Shown here: in pieces, positions 45,025 through 53,218 of the stretch
Numbering within the stretch: position 1 is the stretch's first letter
Layout: every line of letters starts with the position of its first letter
Assembly (NCBI RefSeq): GCF_036186745.1
Contig: NZ_CP108086.1
Coordinates: 62,001 to 126,000, forward strand
Length of the DNA: 64,000 nt
Direction of reading: 5' to 3'
Source: Microbispora hainanensis
GTDB taxonomy: Bacteria; Actinomycetota; Actinomycetes; Streptosporangiales; Streptosporangiaceae
Notes under the pieces: model-generated
What the model saw: the letters and a program-made list of their open reading frames with translations, nothing else
Database searches by the model: none
What the model was told of the DNA's origin: nothing
Translations under genes and position numbers: made by a program

Positions 45025-45910
45025 TCGGCGGGCGCTGGTGGTGCTGGCCCCCGGTCCCCTCACCACGGTGCAGGACCTCGGGCGGCGCCGGCACAGCCAT
45101 CTCGGCGTCGGGCGCTCCGGCGCGGCCGACCGGAGCGCGCTGCGGCTGGCCAACCGCCTGCTGGCCAATCCCGAGAACGCCGCCTGCCTGGAGATCACCC
45201 TGGGCGGGCTGAAGGTCCGCGCCGTCGGCGACCTGCTCGTGACGCTCACCGGCGCCCCGTGCCCCGCCACCGTCACCCTGCCCGACGGACGCACGCGCGG
45301 CGCCGGGCACGCGTCGGTCGAGCGCCTGCCCGACGGGGCCACGCTGCGGCTCGGCGTGCCGCCCCGGGGGCTGCGGACCTACCTGGCGGTCCGCGGCGGG
45401 ATAGACGTGCCCGAGGTGCTGGGGTCGCGGTCCACCGACCTGCTCTCCGGGCTCGGCCCGGAACGCCCGGCGCCCGGATCGGTGCTCCCCGTCGGGCCGG
45501 CGCCCGCGGCGTTCCCCGTGACCGACTTCGCCCCGGTGCCCGAGCCGGAGGCGGGCGTCCTCGTGCTCGACGTGATCCCGGGGCCACGCCACGACTGGTT
45601 CACCCCCGGAGCGCTGGCGGCCCTGTGCGCCGAGCCGTACGAGGTGACCCCGCACAGCGACCGGGTGGGCATGCGGCTGCGCGGGCCGCGCCTCGAACGC
45701 GCGCGCGACGGCGAGCTGCCGAGCGAGGGCATGGTGCCCGGCGCGCTGCAGGTGCCGCCGTCGGGACAGCCGACGCTCTTCCTCGCGGATCACCCCGTGA
45801 CCGGCGGCTATCCGGTCATCGCGGTGGTCCGCGATCACCACGTCGACCGGGCGGCGCAGGCCCGTCCCGGGCAGCACGTCCGTTTCCGGGTGGCCGGCGC
45901 CACCCGTTGA
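44999..45910 (+). CDS. pxpC: 5-oxoprolinase subunit C
   Basis: A 303-residue protein of the KipA/allophanate-hydrolase-subunit-2 fold: GPLTTVQDLGRRRHSHLGVGRSGAADRSALRLANRLLANPENAA is the signature start, and EGMVPGALQVPPSGQPTLFLADHPVTGGYPVI the C-terminal block. It completes PxpABC. ATG 44999 gives the family N-terminus after a short tail (MSEQAVSGPRR), the latter being part of the start-codon repeat. It ends the operon; the next gene converges. Confidence 0.94.
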   Translation: MSEQAVSGPRRALVVLAPGPLTTVQDLGRRRHSHLGVGRSGAADRSALRLANRLLANPENAACLEITLGGLKVRAVGDLLVTLTGAPCPATVTLPDGRTRGAGHASVERLPDGATLRLGVPPRGLRTYLAVRGGIDVPEVLGSRSTDLLSGLGPERPAPGSVLPVGPAPAAFPVTDFAPVPEPEAGVLVLDVIPGPRHDWFTPGALAALCAEPYEVTPHSDRVGMRLRGPRLERARDGELPSEGMVPGALQVPPSGQPTLFLADHPVTGGYPVIAVVRDHHVDRAAQARPGQHVRFRVAGATR

Positions 45911-45976
45911 GCAGAGGAGGCCCTGAACTCGACGCCGCACGGCGGCGACCGGCGCCTGCTCCGAGGACGGCCGGGA

Positions 45977-46714
45977 TCAGTCGCCGGCGCGGCGGACGAG
46001 GGGGTTGGCGGCGGTCGAGTTGCGAATGCTGAAGGTCACGCTGCCGGCGCGGTAGCGGTCGTCGGAGCACTCGACCGGCCTGCCCTCCTGGGTGGTGGTG
46101 ACGCGGCGCTGGCGCAGCAGGGGGCTGCCCCGCCGCACCTCGAGCAGCCGGGCGTCCTCGCTGCCGGCCGCCACCGCGTCGATCAGGTGCTCGCCGTACG
46201 CGAAGACGAGGCCGACCGACTCGTAGAGCTCCTGGGTCACCGACTCGCACTCGGGGTCGAGCCGCTCGACGGCGGGAGCGATCCAGCCGGCGTAGACGGT
46301 GCGCTCGACCAGCACCGGCTCGCCGTCGAGCCGCCGCAGCCGCAGCACGTCGAGCACCTCCTCCCCCAGCTCCAGCGACAGCCGTACGGCCTCGGAGGGC
46401 GAGCACGGACGGCGGCGGGCGGACAGCACGCTGCCGCTGGCGCGGTAGCCCATCGACCGGGCCCACTGGGCGAAACTGTGCAGCTCGGCGAAGCTCTGGC
46501 TGCGCTCGCTGCCGAGCACGATGCGCCGCGCGCCCTGCCGCGACCCCACCAGCCCCTCGGCGGCCAGCAGGGCGACGGCCTGGCGGACGGTGCCGCGCGC
46601 CGCCGAGTAACGTATGGCCAGCTCAGCCTCGGAGGGAAGCTGGGCACCTATCGCGTAGTCCCCTCTGACGATGGCGTCCCGCAGGTCACCTGCGATCTGT
46701 TCATAGCGCGCCAT
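45977..46714 (-). CDS. HutC-subfamily GntR regulator (UTRA domain)
   Basis: A 245-residue regulator with an N-terminal winged helix (GAQLPSEAELAIRYSAARGTVRQAVALLAAEGLVGSRQG) and a UTRA effector domain (RRLDGEPVLVERTVYAGWIAPAVE ... RRVTTTQEGRPVECSDDRYRAGSVTFSI). It is divergent from the ABC importer operon and most likely its local regulator, with a TTGTACAA palindrome between them. UTRA domains sense small metabolites such as sugars or phosphonate-related compounds. Confidence 0.9.
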   Translation of the reverse strand: MARYEQIAGDLRDAIVRGDYAIGAQLPSEAELAIRYSAARGTVRQAVALLAAEGLVGSRQGARRIVLGSERSQSFAELHSFAQWARSMGYRASGSVLSARRRPCSPSEAVRLSLELGEEVLDVLRLRRLDGEPVLVERTVYAGWIAPAVERLDPECESVTQELYESVGLVFAYGEHLIDAVAAGSEDARLLEVRRGSPLLRQRRVTTTQEGRPVECSDDRYRAGSVTFSIRNSTAANPLVRRAGD

Positions 46715-46770
46715 CGTGATGAGCCCTTCCGTTCACGCGACTGACATCGATATGCGACTTACTAGGTCTG

Positions 46771-46784
46771 GCTTGTTTGTACAA
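46771..46784. promoter_or_regulatory. Putative GntR/HutC operator CTTGTTTGTACAAG
   Basis: CTTGT and ACAAG form inverted arms, with the perfect core TTGTACAA at 46776-46783. It lies in the divergent region about 57 bp from the gntR start and 43 bp before the binding-protein start. HutC-type operators are short AT-containing palindromes of this kind. Confidence 0.55.
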
Positions 46785-46826
46785 GTTCGCCTAAGTTCGA
46801 TCCACGCACCACAGTGGGAGGGACCG

Positions 46827-47978
46827 TTGTCCACACGTACCGTCGGCCTTGTTGCCGCGCTCACGATAACCACCTCAGTGATCGCGGCATGCGGCGCCGC
46901 CCCCACGACCGCCGGCGGCGGCTCGGGGTCGGGTGATTCCAAGGCCGCCTCCGCGACCTCCGTCCAGGACTTCGGCGGGATGGACAAGCTGGTGGAGGCC
47001 GCCAAGAAGGAAGGCAAGCTCAACACCATCGCGCTGCCGCCCGACTGGGCCAACTACGGCGAGGTCATCAAGGCGTTCGAGGCCAAGTACGGCATCAAGA
47101 TCACCAATGACAACCCCGACGGCTCCAGCCAGGACGAGATCAACGCGGTCAAGACCCTGAAGGGCCAGGACCGCGCCCCCGACGTGCTCGACCTCGGCAG
47201 CGCCTTCGCGCTCAGCGGCGCCCAGGAGGGCCTGTTCGCCCCCTACAAGGTGCAGAGCTGGGACAAGATCCCCGACGGCCAGAAGGACGCGAGCGGCGCC
47301 TGGTACTACGACTACGGCGGCTACATCTCCATCGGCTGCGACGCCAAGCGGGTCAAGACCTGCCCCCAGACCTTCGCCGACCTGCTCAAGCCCGAATACA
47401 AGGGCATGGTCGCGCTGAACGGCGACCCGACCAAGGCCGGCGCCGCCTTCGCCGGCGTCTACGCCGCCTCGCTCGCCAACCAGGGCTCGTTCGACGACAT
47501 CCAGCCGGGCATCGACTTCTTCAAGAAGCTCAAGGAGAACGGCAACTTCAACCCGGTCGAGGCCACCCCCGCCACGGTGGAGAAGGGCGAGACCCCGATC
47601 ACCCTCGACTGGGACTACCTGCAGGCCAGCTACGCCAAGGAGTTCTCCTCCAAGGGCGTCGACTGGCAGATCGCCATCCCCAGCGACGGCCAGTACGCCA
47701 ACTTCTACGCCCAGGCGATCAACAAGTGGGCGCCGCACCCCGCCGCCGCCCGCCTCTGGCAGGAGTTCCTCTACAGCACCGAGGGCCAGAACCTGTGGCT
47801 GAAGGGCTACGCCCGCCCGGTGCTGCTGCCCTCCATGCAGCAGGACGGCAGCGCGGACGCCGCCATGGTCGACCAGCTCCCCAAGGTCGAGGGCACCCCC
47901 TCCTTCCCCACTCCGGACCAGGTCAACAAGGCCAAGGAAGTCCTGGCGAGCGGGTGGGGCGCGGCGGTCTCGGGCTGA
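46827..47978 (+). CDS. ABC transporter substrate-binding lipoprotein (polyamine/phosphonate type)
   Basis: A 383-residue type II periplasmic-binding-like protein. A TTG at 46827 with GGGAGGG upstream gives a clean lipoprotein signal (TRTVGLVAALTITTSVIAAC, lipid-anchored Cys near residue 21). The mature part begins with a Gly/Ser linker and has KLNTIALPPDWANYGEVIKAFEAKYGIKI, as in the Fe3+/putrescine/2-aminoethylphosphonate group. It captures substrate outside the membrane for the two permeases downstream. The true ligand cannot be read from the sequence. Confidence 0.87.
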   Translation: MSTRTVGLVAALTITTSVIAACGAAPTTAGGGSGSGDSKAASATSVQDFGGMDKLVEAAKKEGKLNTIALPPDWANYGEVIKAFEAKYGIKITNDNPDGSSQDEINAVKTLKGQDRAPDVLDLGSAFALSGAQEGLFAPYKVQSWDKIPDGQKDASGAWYYDYGGYISIGCDAKRVKTCPQTFADLLKPEYKGMVALNGDPTKAGAAFAGVYAASLANQGSFDDIQPGIDFFKKLKENGNFNPVEATPATVEKGETPITLDWDYLQASYAKEFSSKGVDWQIAIPSDGQYANFYAQAINKWAPHPAAARLWQEFLYSTEGQNLWLKGYARPVLLPSMQQDGSADAAMVDQLPKVEGTPSFPTPDQVNKAKEVLASGWGAAVSG

Positions 47979-47982
47979 GATC

Positions 47983-48819
47983 GTGCGCGACAGCCGTACG
48001 AGATCGAAGAGCCGGTGGGCGGCCGCGCCGCTGCTGGTCTTCGTCGTCATCGTCTTCGGCGTGCCGATGCTGGTCCTCCTTGGTGGCACGTTCACCAAGG
48101 AGGGCACGTTCAGCACCGCCAACCTCACCGAGTCGCTCCAGGGCGCGTATCTGACCGCCCTGTTCGGCAGCGTCAAGCTCTCGGCGCTGGTGGCGGTGCT
48201 GGGCGGGGTGCTCGGCACCTTCCTCGCCCAGGCCGTGGTGACCTCCAGGTTCCGCGCGCTGCGCGAGGCGGTGCTGACCGCCTCCGGCGTGCTGGCCAAC
48301 TTCGGCGGCGTGCCGCTGGCCTTCGCCTGGATCGCCACGCTCGGCAACTCGGGCGTCGTCACCACCACGCTCGGCCTCGGCGAGCACGGATGGAGCCTGT
48401 ACAACTTCTGGGGTCTCGCCCTGGTCTACCTGTACTTCTCCATCCCCCTGCAGGTCCTCACGGTCGTGCCCGCGCTCGACGGGCTGCGCCCGCAGTGGCG
48501 TGAGGCCGCGCAGAACAACGGCGCGAGCACCTGGCAGTTCTGGCGGTACGTCGGGATTCCGGTGCTGACCCCCTCGCTGCTCGGCGGGGTCGTGCTGCTG
48601 TTCGGCGGCGCGTTCTCGGCCTACGCCACGGCGCAGGCCATGGTCGGGTCCACCGTCCCGCTGGTCACGCTGAAGATCGCCGACGCGCTCACCGGCAACG
48701 TGCTGATCGGCCACGAGAACGTCGCGCTGGCCCTCAGCCTCGACATGATCGTGGTCGCGGGCCTGGTCATGGCCGTCTATCTCCCGCTGCAGCGAAGGAG
48801 CGCCCGATGGCTTCGCTGA
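47983..48819 (+). CDS. ABC importer permease 1
   Basis: A 278-residue inner-membrane permease with about six hydrophobic segments. The EAA loop that docks on the ATPase is visible as REAAQNNGASTWQFWRYVGIP. It starts with GTG 4 nt after the binding-protein stop and overlaps the second permease by 13 nt. It belongs to the PotB/spermidine-type BPD_transp_1 family. Confidence 0.9.
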   Translation: MRDSRTRSKSRWAAAPLLVFVVIVFGVPMLVLLGGTFTKEGTFSTANLTESLQGAYLTALFGSVKLSALVAVLGGVLGTFLAQAVVTSRFRALREAVLTASGVLANFGGVPLAFAWIATLGNSGVVTTTLGLGEHGWSLYNFWGLALVYLYFSIPLQVLTVVPALDGLRPQWREAAQNNGASTWQFWRYVGIPVLTPSLLGGVVLLFGGAFSAYATAQAMVGSTVPLVTLKIADALTGNVLIGHENVALALSLDMIVVAGLVMAVYLPLQRRSARWLR

Positions 48820-49694
48820 CTCCGCAGGTGACCCCTCAGGTGACCACGCAGGCCGCCGCCGGAACGGCGCCCGCGCGCGGCGGCCGGCCGCGGCGTCCGC
48901 GGGTGTGGCGCGGGGTGGTCCTCGTGCTCGCCGCCGTCTATTTCCTCGTCCCGCTGATCGCGTCGTTCGTCTTCACGGTGAAGGAGCCCGACCAGGGCTT
49001 CTCGCTCGACGCGTACGGCCAGATCTTCTCGGCCGAGGGCTTCGGCGGCAGCCTCCTGCTGTCGCTCGGGCTCGGGGTCGCCACGATCGTGCTCGTGCTG
49101 CTGCTGACGCTGCCCGCCGCGGTGGCCGTACGGCTCGGCGCGCCGCGGCTGCGCCCGGTGCTCGAAGTGGTCTGCACGCTGCCGCTGGTGGTGCCCCCGA
49201 TCACGTTCGTGGCCGGGATCAGCACCGTGCTGCGGTGGGGGCCCGACTATCTGGCGACCACGCCCCTCTATCAGACGATCATCGCGGTGCAGAACCCCGA
49301 TTTCCCGGTGGTGCTGGTGCTCGCCTACGTCGTGCTGGCGCTGCCGTTCGCCTACCGCTCGCTCGACGCGGGCCTGGGCGCGATCGACGTGCGCACGCTG
49401 TCGGAGGCGGCCAGGAACCTCGGGGCGTCGTGGCCCCACGTGCTGCTGCGGGTGATCATCCCCAACATGCGGTCGGCGATGGCGAGCGCGTCGTTCCTCA
49501 CGCTGGCGCTGGTGCTCGGCGAGTTCACGATCGCCCGGCTGCTCAGCTTCGAGACCTTCCCCAACTGGATCTACCGGATCTCCGGCTCTCAGGCGCAGGT
49601 GTCGGTGGCCGTCTCGGTGTTCAGCCTGCTGATCACCTGGCTGCTGCTGCTCGCCCTGTCGTCCGCCGGTGCGAGGCAAAGGAGTGGATCATGA
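48807..49694 (+). CDS. ABC importer permease 2
   Basis: A 295-residue BPD_transp_1 permease. After a polar N-terminus (about 35 residues with a TPQVTPQVT repeat) come about six membrane segments; the EAA motif is SEAARNLGASWPHVLLRVIIPN. It pairs with permease 1 in a heterodimeric PotBC-like channel. Its stop overlaps the ATPase ATG (ATGA). Confidence 0.9.
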   Translation: MASLTPQVTPQVTTQAAAGTAPARGGRPRRPRVWRGVVLVLAAVYFLVPLIASFVFTVKEPDQGFSLDAYGQIFSAEGFGGSLLLSLGLGVATIVLVLLLTLPAAVAVRLGAPRLRPVLEVVCTLPLVVPPITFVAGISTVLRWGPDYLATTPLYQTIIAVQNPDFPVVLVLAYVVLALPFAYRSLDAGLGAIDVRTLSEAARNLGASWPHVLLRVIIPNMRSAMASASFLTLALVLGEFTIARLLSFETFPNWIYRISGSQAQVSVAVSVFSLLITWLLLLALSSAGARQRSGS

Positions 49695-50776
49695 ACGGCG
49701 CCCGGGTCGAGTTCCGCGGCCTGCGGCGGCGGTTCGGCAGCACGGTCGCGCTGGACGGGCTCGATCTCACGGTGGAGCCCGGCGAGCTGATCGCGCTGCT
49801 CGGCCCGTCGGGGTGCGGCAAGACCACCGCGCTGCGCTGCCTCGCCGGCTTCGAGCAGCCCGACGAGGGCGAGGTGCTGGTGGACGGCGCCGACATCACG
49901 CGCGTGCCGGCCAACCGGCGCGACGCCGGCATGGTCTTCCAGTCCTACAGCCTTTTCCCCAACCTCAACGCCCGCGACAACGTGAGCTTCGGCATGCGGG
50001 TGCGCAAGGTGCCCGCCGCCAAGCGGCACGCCCGCGCGCAGGAGCTGCTCGAACTGGTCGGCCTGCCGTCCGTCGGCGACCGCTATCCCCACCAGTTGTC
50101 CGGCGGTCAGCAGCAGCGCGTGGCGCTGGCCCGCGCGCTCGCCCTGGAGCCCAGGGTGCTGCTGCTGGACGAGCCGCTGTCGGCGCTCGACGCCAAGGTG
50201 CGCGTCACGCTGCGCGAGGAGATCCGCCGCCTGCAGCTCTCCCTCGGCATCACGACGATCTTCGTGACGCACGACCAGGAGGAGGCGCTGTCGATGGCCG
50301 ACCGGGTCGCCGTGCTGCGCGACGGCCGCCTGGAGCAGGTCGCCGACCCCGCCACCCTGTACGACCGGCCGGCGACCGCGTTCGTCGCCGAGTTCGTCGG
50401 CGCGATGAACCACCTGCCCGGCCTGGTGTCGGGCGACCGGGTCACCGTGCTCGGGCAGACGCTGCCCGTGGAGGGCCAGGCTCCGGACGCGGCGCAGGCG
50501 GACGTGCTGGTGCGGCCCGAGGCCGTGCTGGTCACTCCGGACGCCGAGGGCGACGGGATCGTCATGGTGTCGTCGTTCCGCGGCTCCACCGCCCGCCTGC
50601 GGATCCGCCTGGGCGACGGCACCGAGGTGCTGGCCGATGTCCCCGGCCACGACTCGGCGCGCTTCGCGCCCGGCACCGCCGTACGGATCGGGCTGGTCGA
50701 GCGGCCCGTGCTCGTGTCGGCCCGTTCGGAGACCGGAGGAGCCGCGGCGGCGGTCCCCGAACCCGATGTCGTCTAG
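49691..50776 (+). CDS. ABC importer ATPase with TOBE domain
   Basis: A 361-residue PotA-type ATPase: Walker A LLGPSGCGKTTALR, Q-loop VFQSYSLFPNLNARDNVSFG, signature LSGGQQQRVALARAL, Walker B VLLLDEPLSALD and the H-loop THDQEEALSMADR. The C-terminal 110 residues form a TOBE regulatory domain. It drives the two permeases. The downstream HAD phosphatase start lies within its last codons. Confidence 0.93.
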   Translation: MNGARVEFRGLRRRFGSTVALDGLDLTVEPGELIALLGPSGCGKTTALRCLAGFEQPDEGEVLVDGADITRVPANRRDAGMVFQSYSLFPNLNARDNVSFGMRVRKVPAAKRHARAQELLELVGLPSVGDRYPHQLSGGQQQRVALARALALEPRVLLLDEPLSALDAKVRVTLREEIRRLQLSLGITTIFVTHDQEEALSMADRVAVLRDGRLEQVADPATLYDRPATAFVAEFVGAMNHLPGLVSGDRVTVLGQTLPVEGQAPDAAQADVLVRPEAVLVTPDAEGDGIVMVSSFRGSTARLRIRLGDGTEVLADVPGHDSARFAPGTAVRIGLVERPVLVSARSETGGAAAAVPEPDVV

Positions 50777-51428
50777 GGCGTGCCCTGCGGCGGTCCTGTT
50801 CGACATGGACGGCACGCTGGTGGACACCGAGGACCTGTGGTGGGACGCCTGCGTGGAGGTGGCGGACGGCCTGGACTCCCCTCTCGGGGAGGCCGACCGT
50901 GAGGCGTTGTTCGGCCTGTCGGTCGAGGACGCCGCCGTGCACATCACCGGAGGTCCGGGGGCGGCGGCCGTGGAGACCATGCTGACGGACGCGTTCACCG
51001 GCCGGCTGAAGAACGGCGTGACCACGCTTCCCGGCGCGGTCGCGCTGCTGGAGACCCTGCGCGCGGCGGGGATCCCGGCGGGGCTGGTCAGCGCGTCTCC
51101 CCGGCCGGTCGTGGACCTGGTGCTCGAAACCGTCGGCGGTCACCACTTCCGGCTGTCGGTGGCCGCAGGGGACAGCCCCAGGAACAAGCCCGCGCCCGAT
51201 CCCTACCTGGCCGCCGCCGCGCGGCTCGGCTTCGACCCGGCCGCGTGCGTGGCGGTCGAGGACAGCCCGACCGGCGTCGCCTCGGCCCGGTCCGCCGGCT
51301 GCGCCGTCATCGTGGTCGGCCCGCCCGGTACGACGAGCGGCCTGAGCGGGGCGGACGGGGTGACGGCGGTGCCGACACTGGAGAGCATCGACCTGCCGCT
51401 GCTGCGACGGCTGGTCTCCCGCCAGTGA
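50766..51428 (+). CDS. HAD-family phosphatase (beta-phosphoglucomutase-like)
   Basis: A 220-residue subfamily IA HAD hydrolase: motif I FDMDGTLVDTED (nucleophile Asp), motif II LVSASPRPV, motif III Lys in NKPAPDPYL and motif IV VAVEDSPTGVASARSAG. It dephosphorylates or isomerises a small phosphorylated substrate. It overlaps the ABC ATPase by 11 nt, so its substrate is probably derived from the imported compound. Motif I is not the FDWAGTT-like form of phosphonoacetaldehyde hydrolase, so a phosphonatase call is not supported. Confidence 0.85.
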   Translation: MSSRACPAAVLFDMDGTLVDTEDLWWDACVEVADGLDSPLGEADREALFGLSVEDAAVHITGGPGAAAVETMLTDAFTGRLKNGVTTLPGAVALLETLRAAGIPAGLVSASPRPVVDLVLETVGGHHFRLSVAAGDSPRNKPAPDPYLAAAARLGFDPAACVAVEDSPTGVASARSAGCAVIVVGPPGTTSGLSGADGVTAVPTLESIDLPLLRRLVSRQ

Positions 51429-51460
51429 ACGCCGTGAGCCTGGTAACTTCGCGGACCTAA

Positions 51461-51474
51461 GTTCCCTTTGGGTA
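51461..51474. promoter_or_regulatory. Motif shared by the HxlR and oxidoreductase promoters, copy 1
   Basis: GTTCCCTTTGGGTA lies just upstream of the HxlR start. A near-copy, GTTCCCGATGGATA, lies at 51973-51986 upstream of the zinc-type dehydrogenase gene (11 of 14 identical). It is a candidate binding site for the HxlR regulator at both promoters. Confidence 0.5.
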
Positions 51475-51484
51475 TCGTCGCAAC

Positions 51485-51844
51485 ATGCACGTCATGAACA
51501 CCTGCGACGATCCCAAGGACGTCTACTCGGCGGCCTGCCCGTGCCGCAACATGCTCGACCTGCTGGCCAACAAGTGGAGCGCGCTGGCCCTGGGCGCGCT
51601 GGAGGACGGGCCGCAGCGTTTCGGCGCGCTGCGTGCCCGGCTCCAGGGCGTCAGCCCCAAGGTGCTCACCCAGACCCTGCGCCGCCTGGAGGACCACGGC
51701 CTCGTCCACCGCGACGTGTATCCCGAGGTGCCGCTGCGCGTGGAATACAGCCTCACGCCGCTCGGCCGCGACGCCAACGTCCCGCTCGCCCACCTGCGGA
51801 CGTGGGTGGAGCGCAACATCGACCGCTTCCCCGGCCCCGCGTAA
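51485..51844 (+). CDS. HxlR/DUF24-family redox-type regulator
   Basis: A 119-residue winged-helix regulator: LANKWSALALGALEDGPQRFGALRARLQGVSPKVLTQTLRRLEDHGLV is the HxlR signature. Cysteines at 7, 18 and 20 (TCDD, ACPC) precede the first helix, where related regulators such as QorR, YodB and HypR sense quinones or oxidants by thiol chemistry. Two oxidoreductases of the quinone-reductase kind follow, so control of quinone/electrophile stress genes is likely. ATG 51494 is an alternative start. Its stop codon forms part of the first unit of a 14-bp array. Confidence 0.85.
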   Translation: MHVMNTCDDPKDVYSAACPCRNMLDLLANKWSALALGALEDGPQRFGALRARLQGVSPKVLTQTLRRLEDHGLVHRDVYPEVPLRVEYSLTPLGRDANVPLAHLRTWVERNIDRFPGPA

Positions 51845-51952
51845 CCGACCCTGGGTAACCGGCCCCGAGTAGCCGGCCCGGAGCAGCCGGCCCGGAGCAG
51901 TCGGCCGGGAGTAACCGGCCCCGCGTAGCCGGCCCCGCGTAACCGGCCCCGA
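51841..51952. repeat. 14-bp x 8 tandem array beginning at the HxlR stop
   Basis: Eight consecutive 14-bp units of the form GTAACCGGCCCCGA run from 51841 to 51952; the TAA of the first unit is the stop codon of the HxlR gene. Unit length and copy number equal those of the array abutting lutC, although the unit sequence differs. There are no spacers. Confidence 0.88.
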
Positions 51953-51972
51953 GTATCCCCCTTACCTGGATG

Positions 51973-51986
51973 GTTCCCGATGGATA
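51973..51986. promoter_or_regulatory. Motif shared by the HxlR and oxidoreductase promoters, copy 2
   Basis: GTTCCCGATGGATA, followed by CTCGTG, is the partner of the motif at 51461. It sits about 112 bp upstream of the zinc-type dehydrogenase start, after the 14-bp array, and suggests that this gene has its own promoter under HxlR control. Confidence 0.5.
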
Positions 51987-52097
51987 CTCGTGTCCCTTGC
52001 GGGTAACCACGCACCGGTGGCTACCGTGCAGGTCGTGCCGCCGAGCCGTACGACCGGCTTCGGCGCGTGACCCGTGACGAACGCGCAAGGGACAGAC

Positions 52098-53132
52098 ATG
52101 ACCGAGAACCTGAACGGGACCATGCCCGCCGTCGCCTACCGGCGCAGCCTGCCCATCGACGACCCGGAAAGCCTCCTCGACGTGGAGCTGCCGGTGCCGC
52201 GACCCGGGCCGCGCGACCTGCTGGTGCGGGTGGAGGCCGTCGCTGTGAACCCGGTGGACTACAAGGTCAGGCGCAACAGCGACCCGGGCGGCGAGCCCAG
52301 GGTGCTCGGCTGGGACGCCGCGGGCACCGTGGTCGCCGTGGGCGACGAGGTGGAGCTGTTCGAGGTCGGCGACGAGGTCTACTACGCCGGCGCGCTCGAC
52401 CGGCCCGGCGCGAACTCCCGCTTCCACGCGGTGGACGAGCGCATCGTCGGCCGCAAGCCCGCCACGTTGTCCTTCACCGAGGCCGCCGCGCTGCCGCTGA
52501 CCTCGCTCACGGCGTGGGAGGGCCTGTTCGAGCGGCTGGGCCTGCGCGGCGACGCGCTCGACCAGACCGGAACGCTGCTGATCACCGCGGCCGCGGGCGG
52601 CGTCGGTTCCATCGCCGTCCAGCTCGCCCGCGCCCTGACCGGGCTCACCGTGATCGGCACGGCCTCCCGGCCCGAGACCGTGGAGTTCGCCCGCCGGATG
52701 GGCGCCCACCACATCGTGGACCACCGGGCACCGCTGGCGAAGCAGCTCGCCGAGGTCGCGCCCGGCGGCGTGGACTACGTCTTCAGCACGATCGGCACCG
52801 ACCGCAACCTCACGGCCTACGCCGAGGCGCTCGTGCCCTTCGGCGCGATCGTCGCGATCGACGACCACGACTCCCTCGAGATCGGTGTGCTCAAGCCGAA
52901 GAGCATCGCGTTCCACTGGGAGCTCATGTTCACCCACTCGCTGTTCAAGACGCCGCATCAGGTGAACCAGCACCGCATCCTCGACCGGGTCGCCCGGCTC
53001 GTGGACTCCGGTGTCCTCACCACCACCGCCACCCGCGACCTCGGCCCGGTCAACGCCGCCAACCTGCGTGAGGCCCACCGGATCGTCGAATCGGGCACCG
53101 CGATCGGCAAGATCACCCTCACGGGCTTCTGA
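52098..53132 (+). CDS. Zinc-type alcohol dehydrogenase-like / quinone oxidoreductase
   Basis: A 344-residue medium-chain dehydrogenase/reductase. The GroES-like N-terminal half has VEAVAVNPVDYKVRRN and VLGWDAAGTVVAVGDEV; the Rossmann half has LLITAAAGGVGSIAVQLARAL for NADPH. Structural and catalytic zinc cysteines are absent, as in quinone oxidoreductases of the ZADH group. It likely reduces quinones or activated carbonyls. ATG 52098 is preferred to an in-frame start 24 nt upstream. HxlR lies immediately upstream. Confidence 0.85.
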   Translation: MTENLNGTMPAVAYRRSLPIDDPESLLDVELPVPRPGPRDLLVRVEAVAVNPVDYKVRRNSDPGGEPRVLGWDAAGTVVAVGDEVELFEVGDEVYYAGALDRPGANSRFHAVDERIVGRKPATLSFTEAAALPLTSLTAWEGLFERLGLRGDALDQTGTLLITAAAGGVGSIAVQLARALTGLTVIGTASRPETVEFARRMGAHHIVDHRAPLAKQLAEVAPGGVDYVFSTIGTDRNLTAYAEALVPFGAIVAIDDHDSLEIGVLKPKSIAFHWELMFTHSLFKTPHQVNQHRILDRVARLVDSGVLTTTATRDLGPVNAANLREAHRIVESGTAIGKITLTGF

Positions 53133-53218
53133 ACAACCCTTCTCCGCCGGGAACAACGGATGCGGCGCGGCCGGTTGGGGACGAGAGGAACCGAGCCCAA
53201 GAACACCAGGAGTCGCGC

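Noticed and set aside
50766..51428. Phosphonoacetaldehyde hydrolase, making the ABC operon a 2-aminoethylphosphonate pathway
   Set aside because: Motif I is FDMDGTLVDT, the phosphoglucomutase/phosphatase form, and no aminotransferase gene is present.
51841..51952. CRISPR-like array
   Set aside because: Contiguous 14-bp units without spacers.
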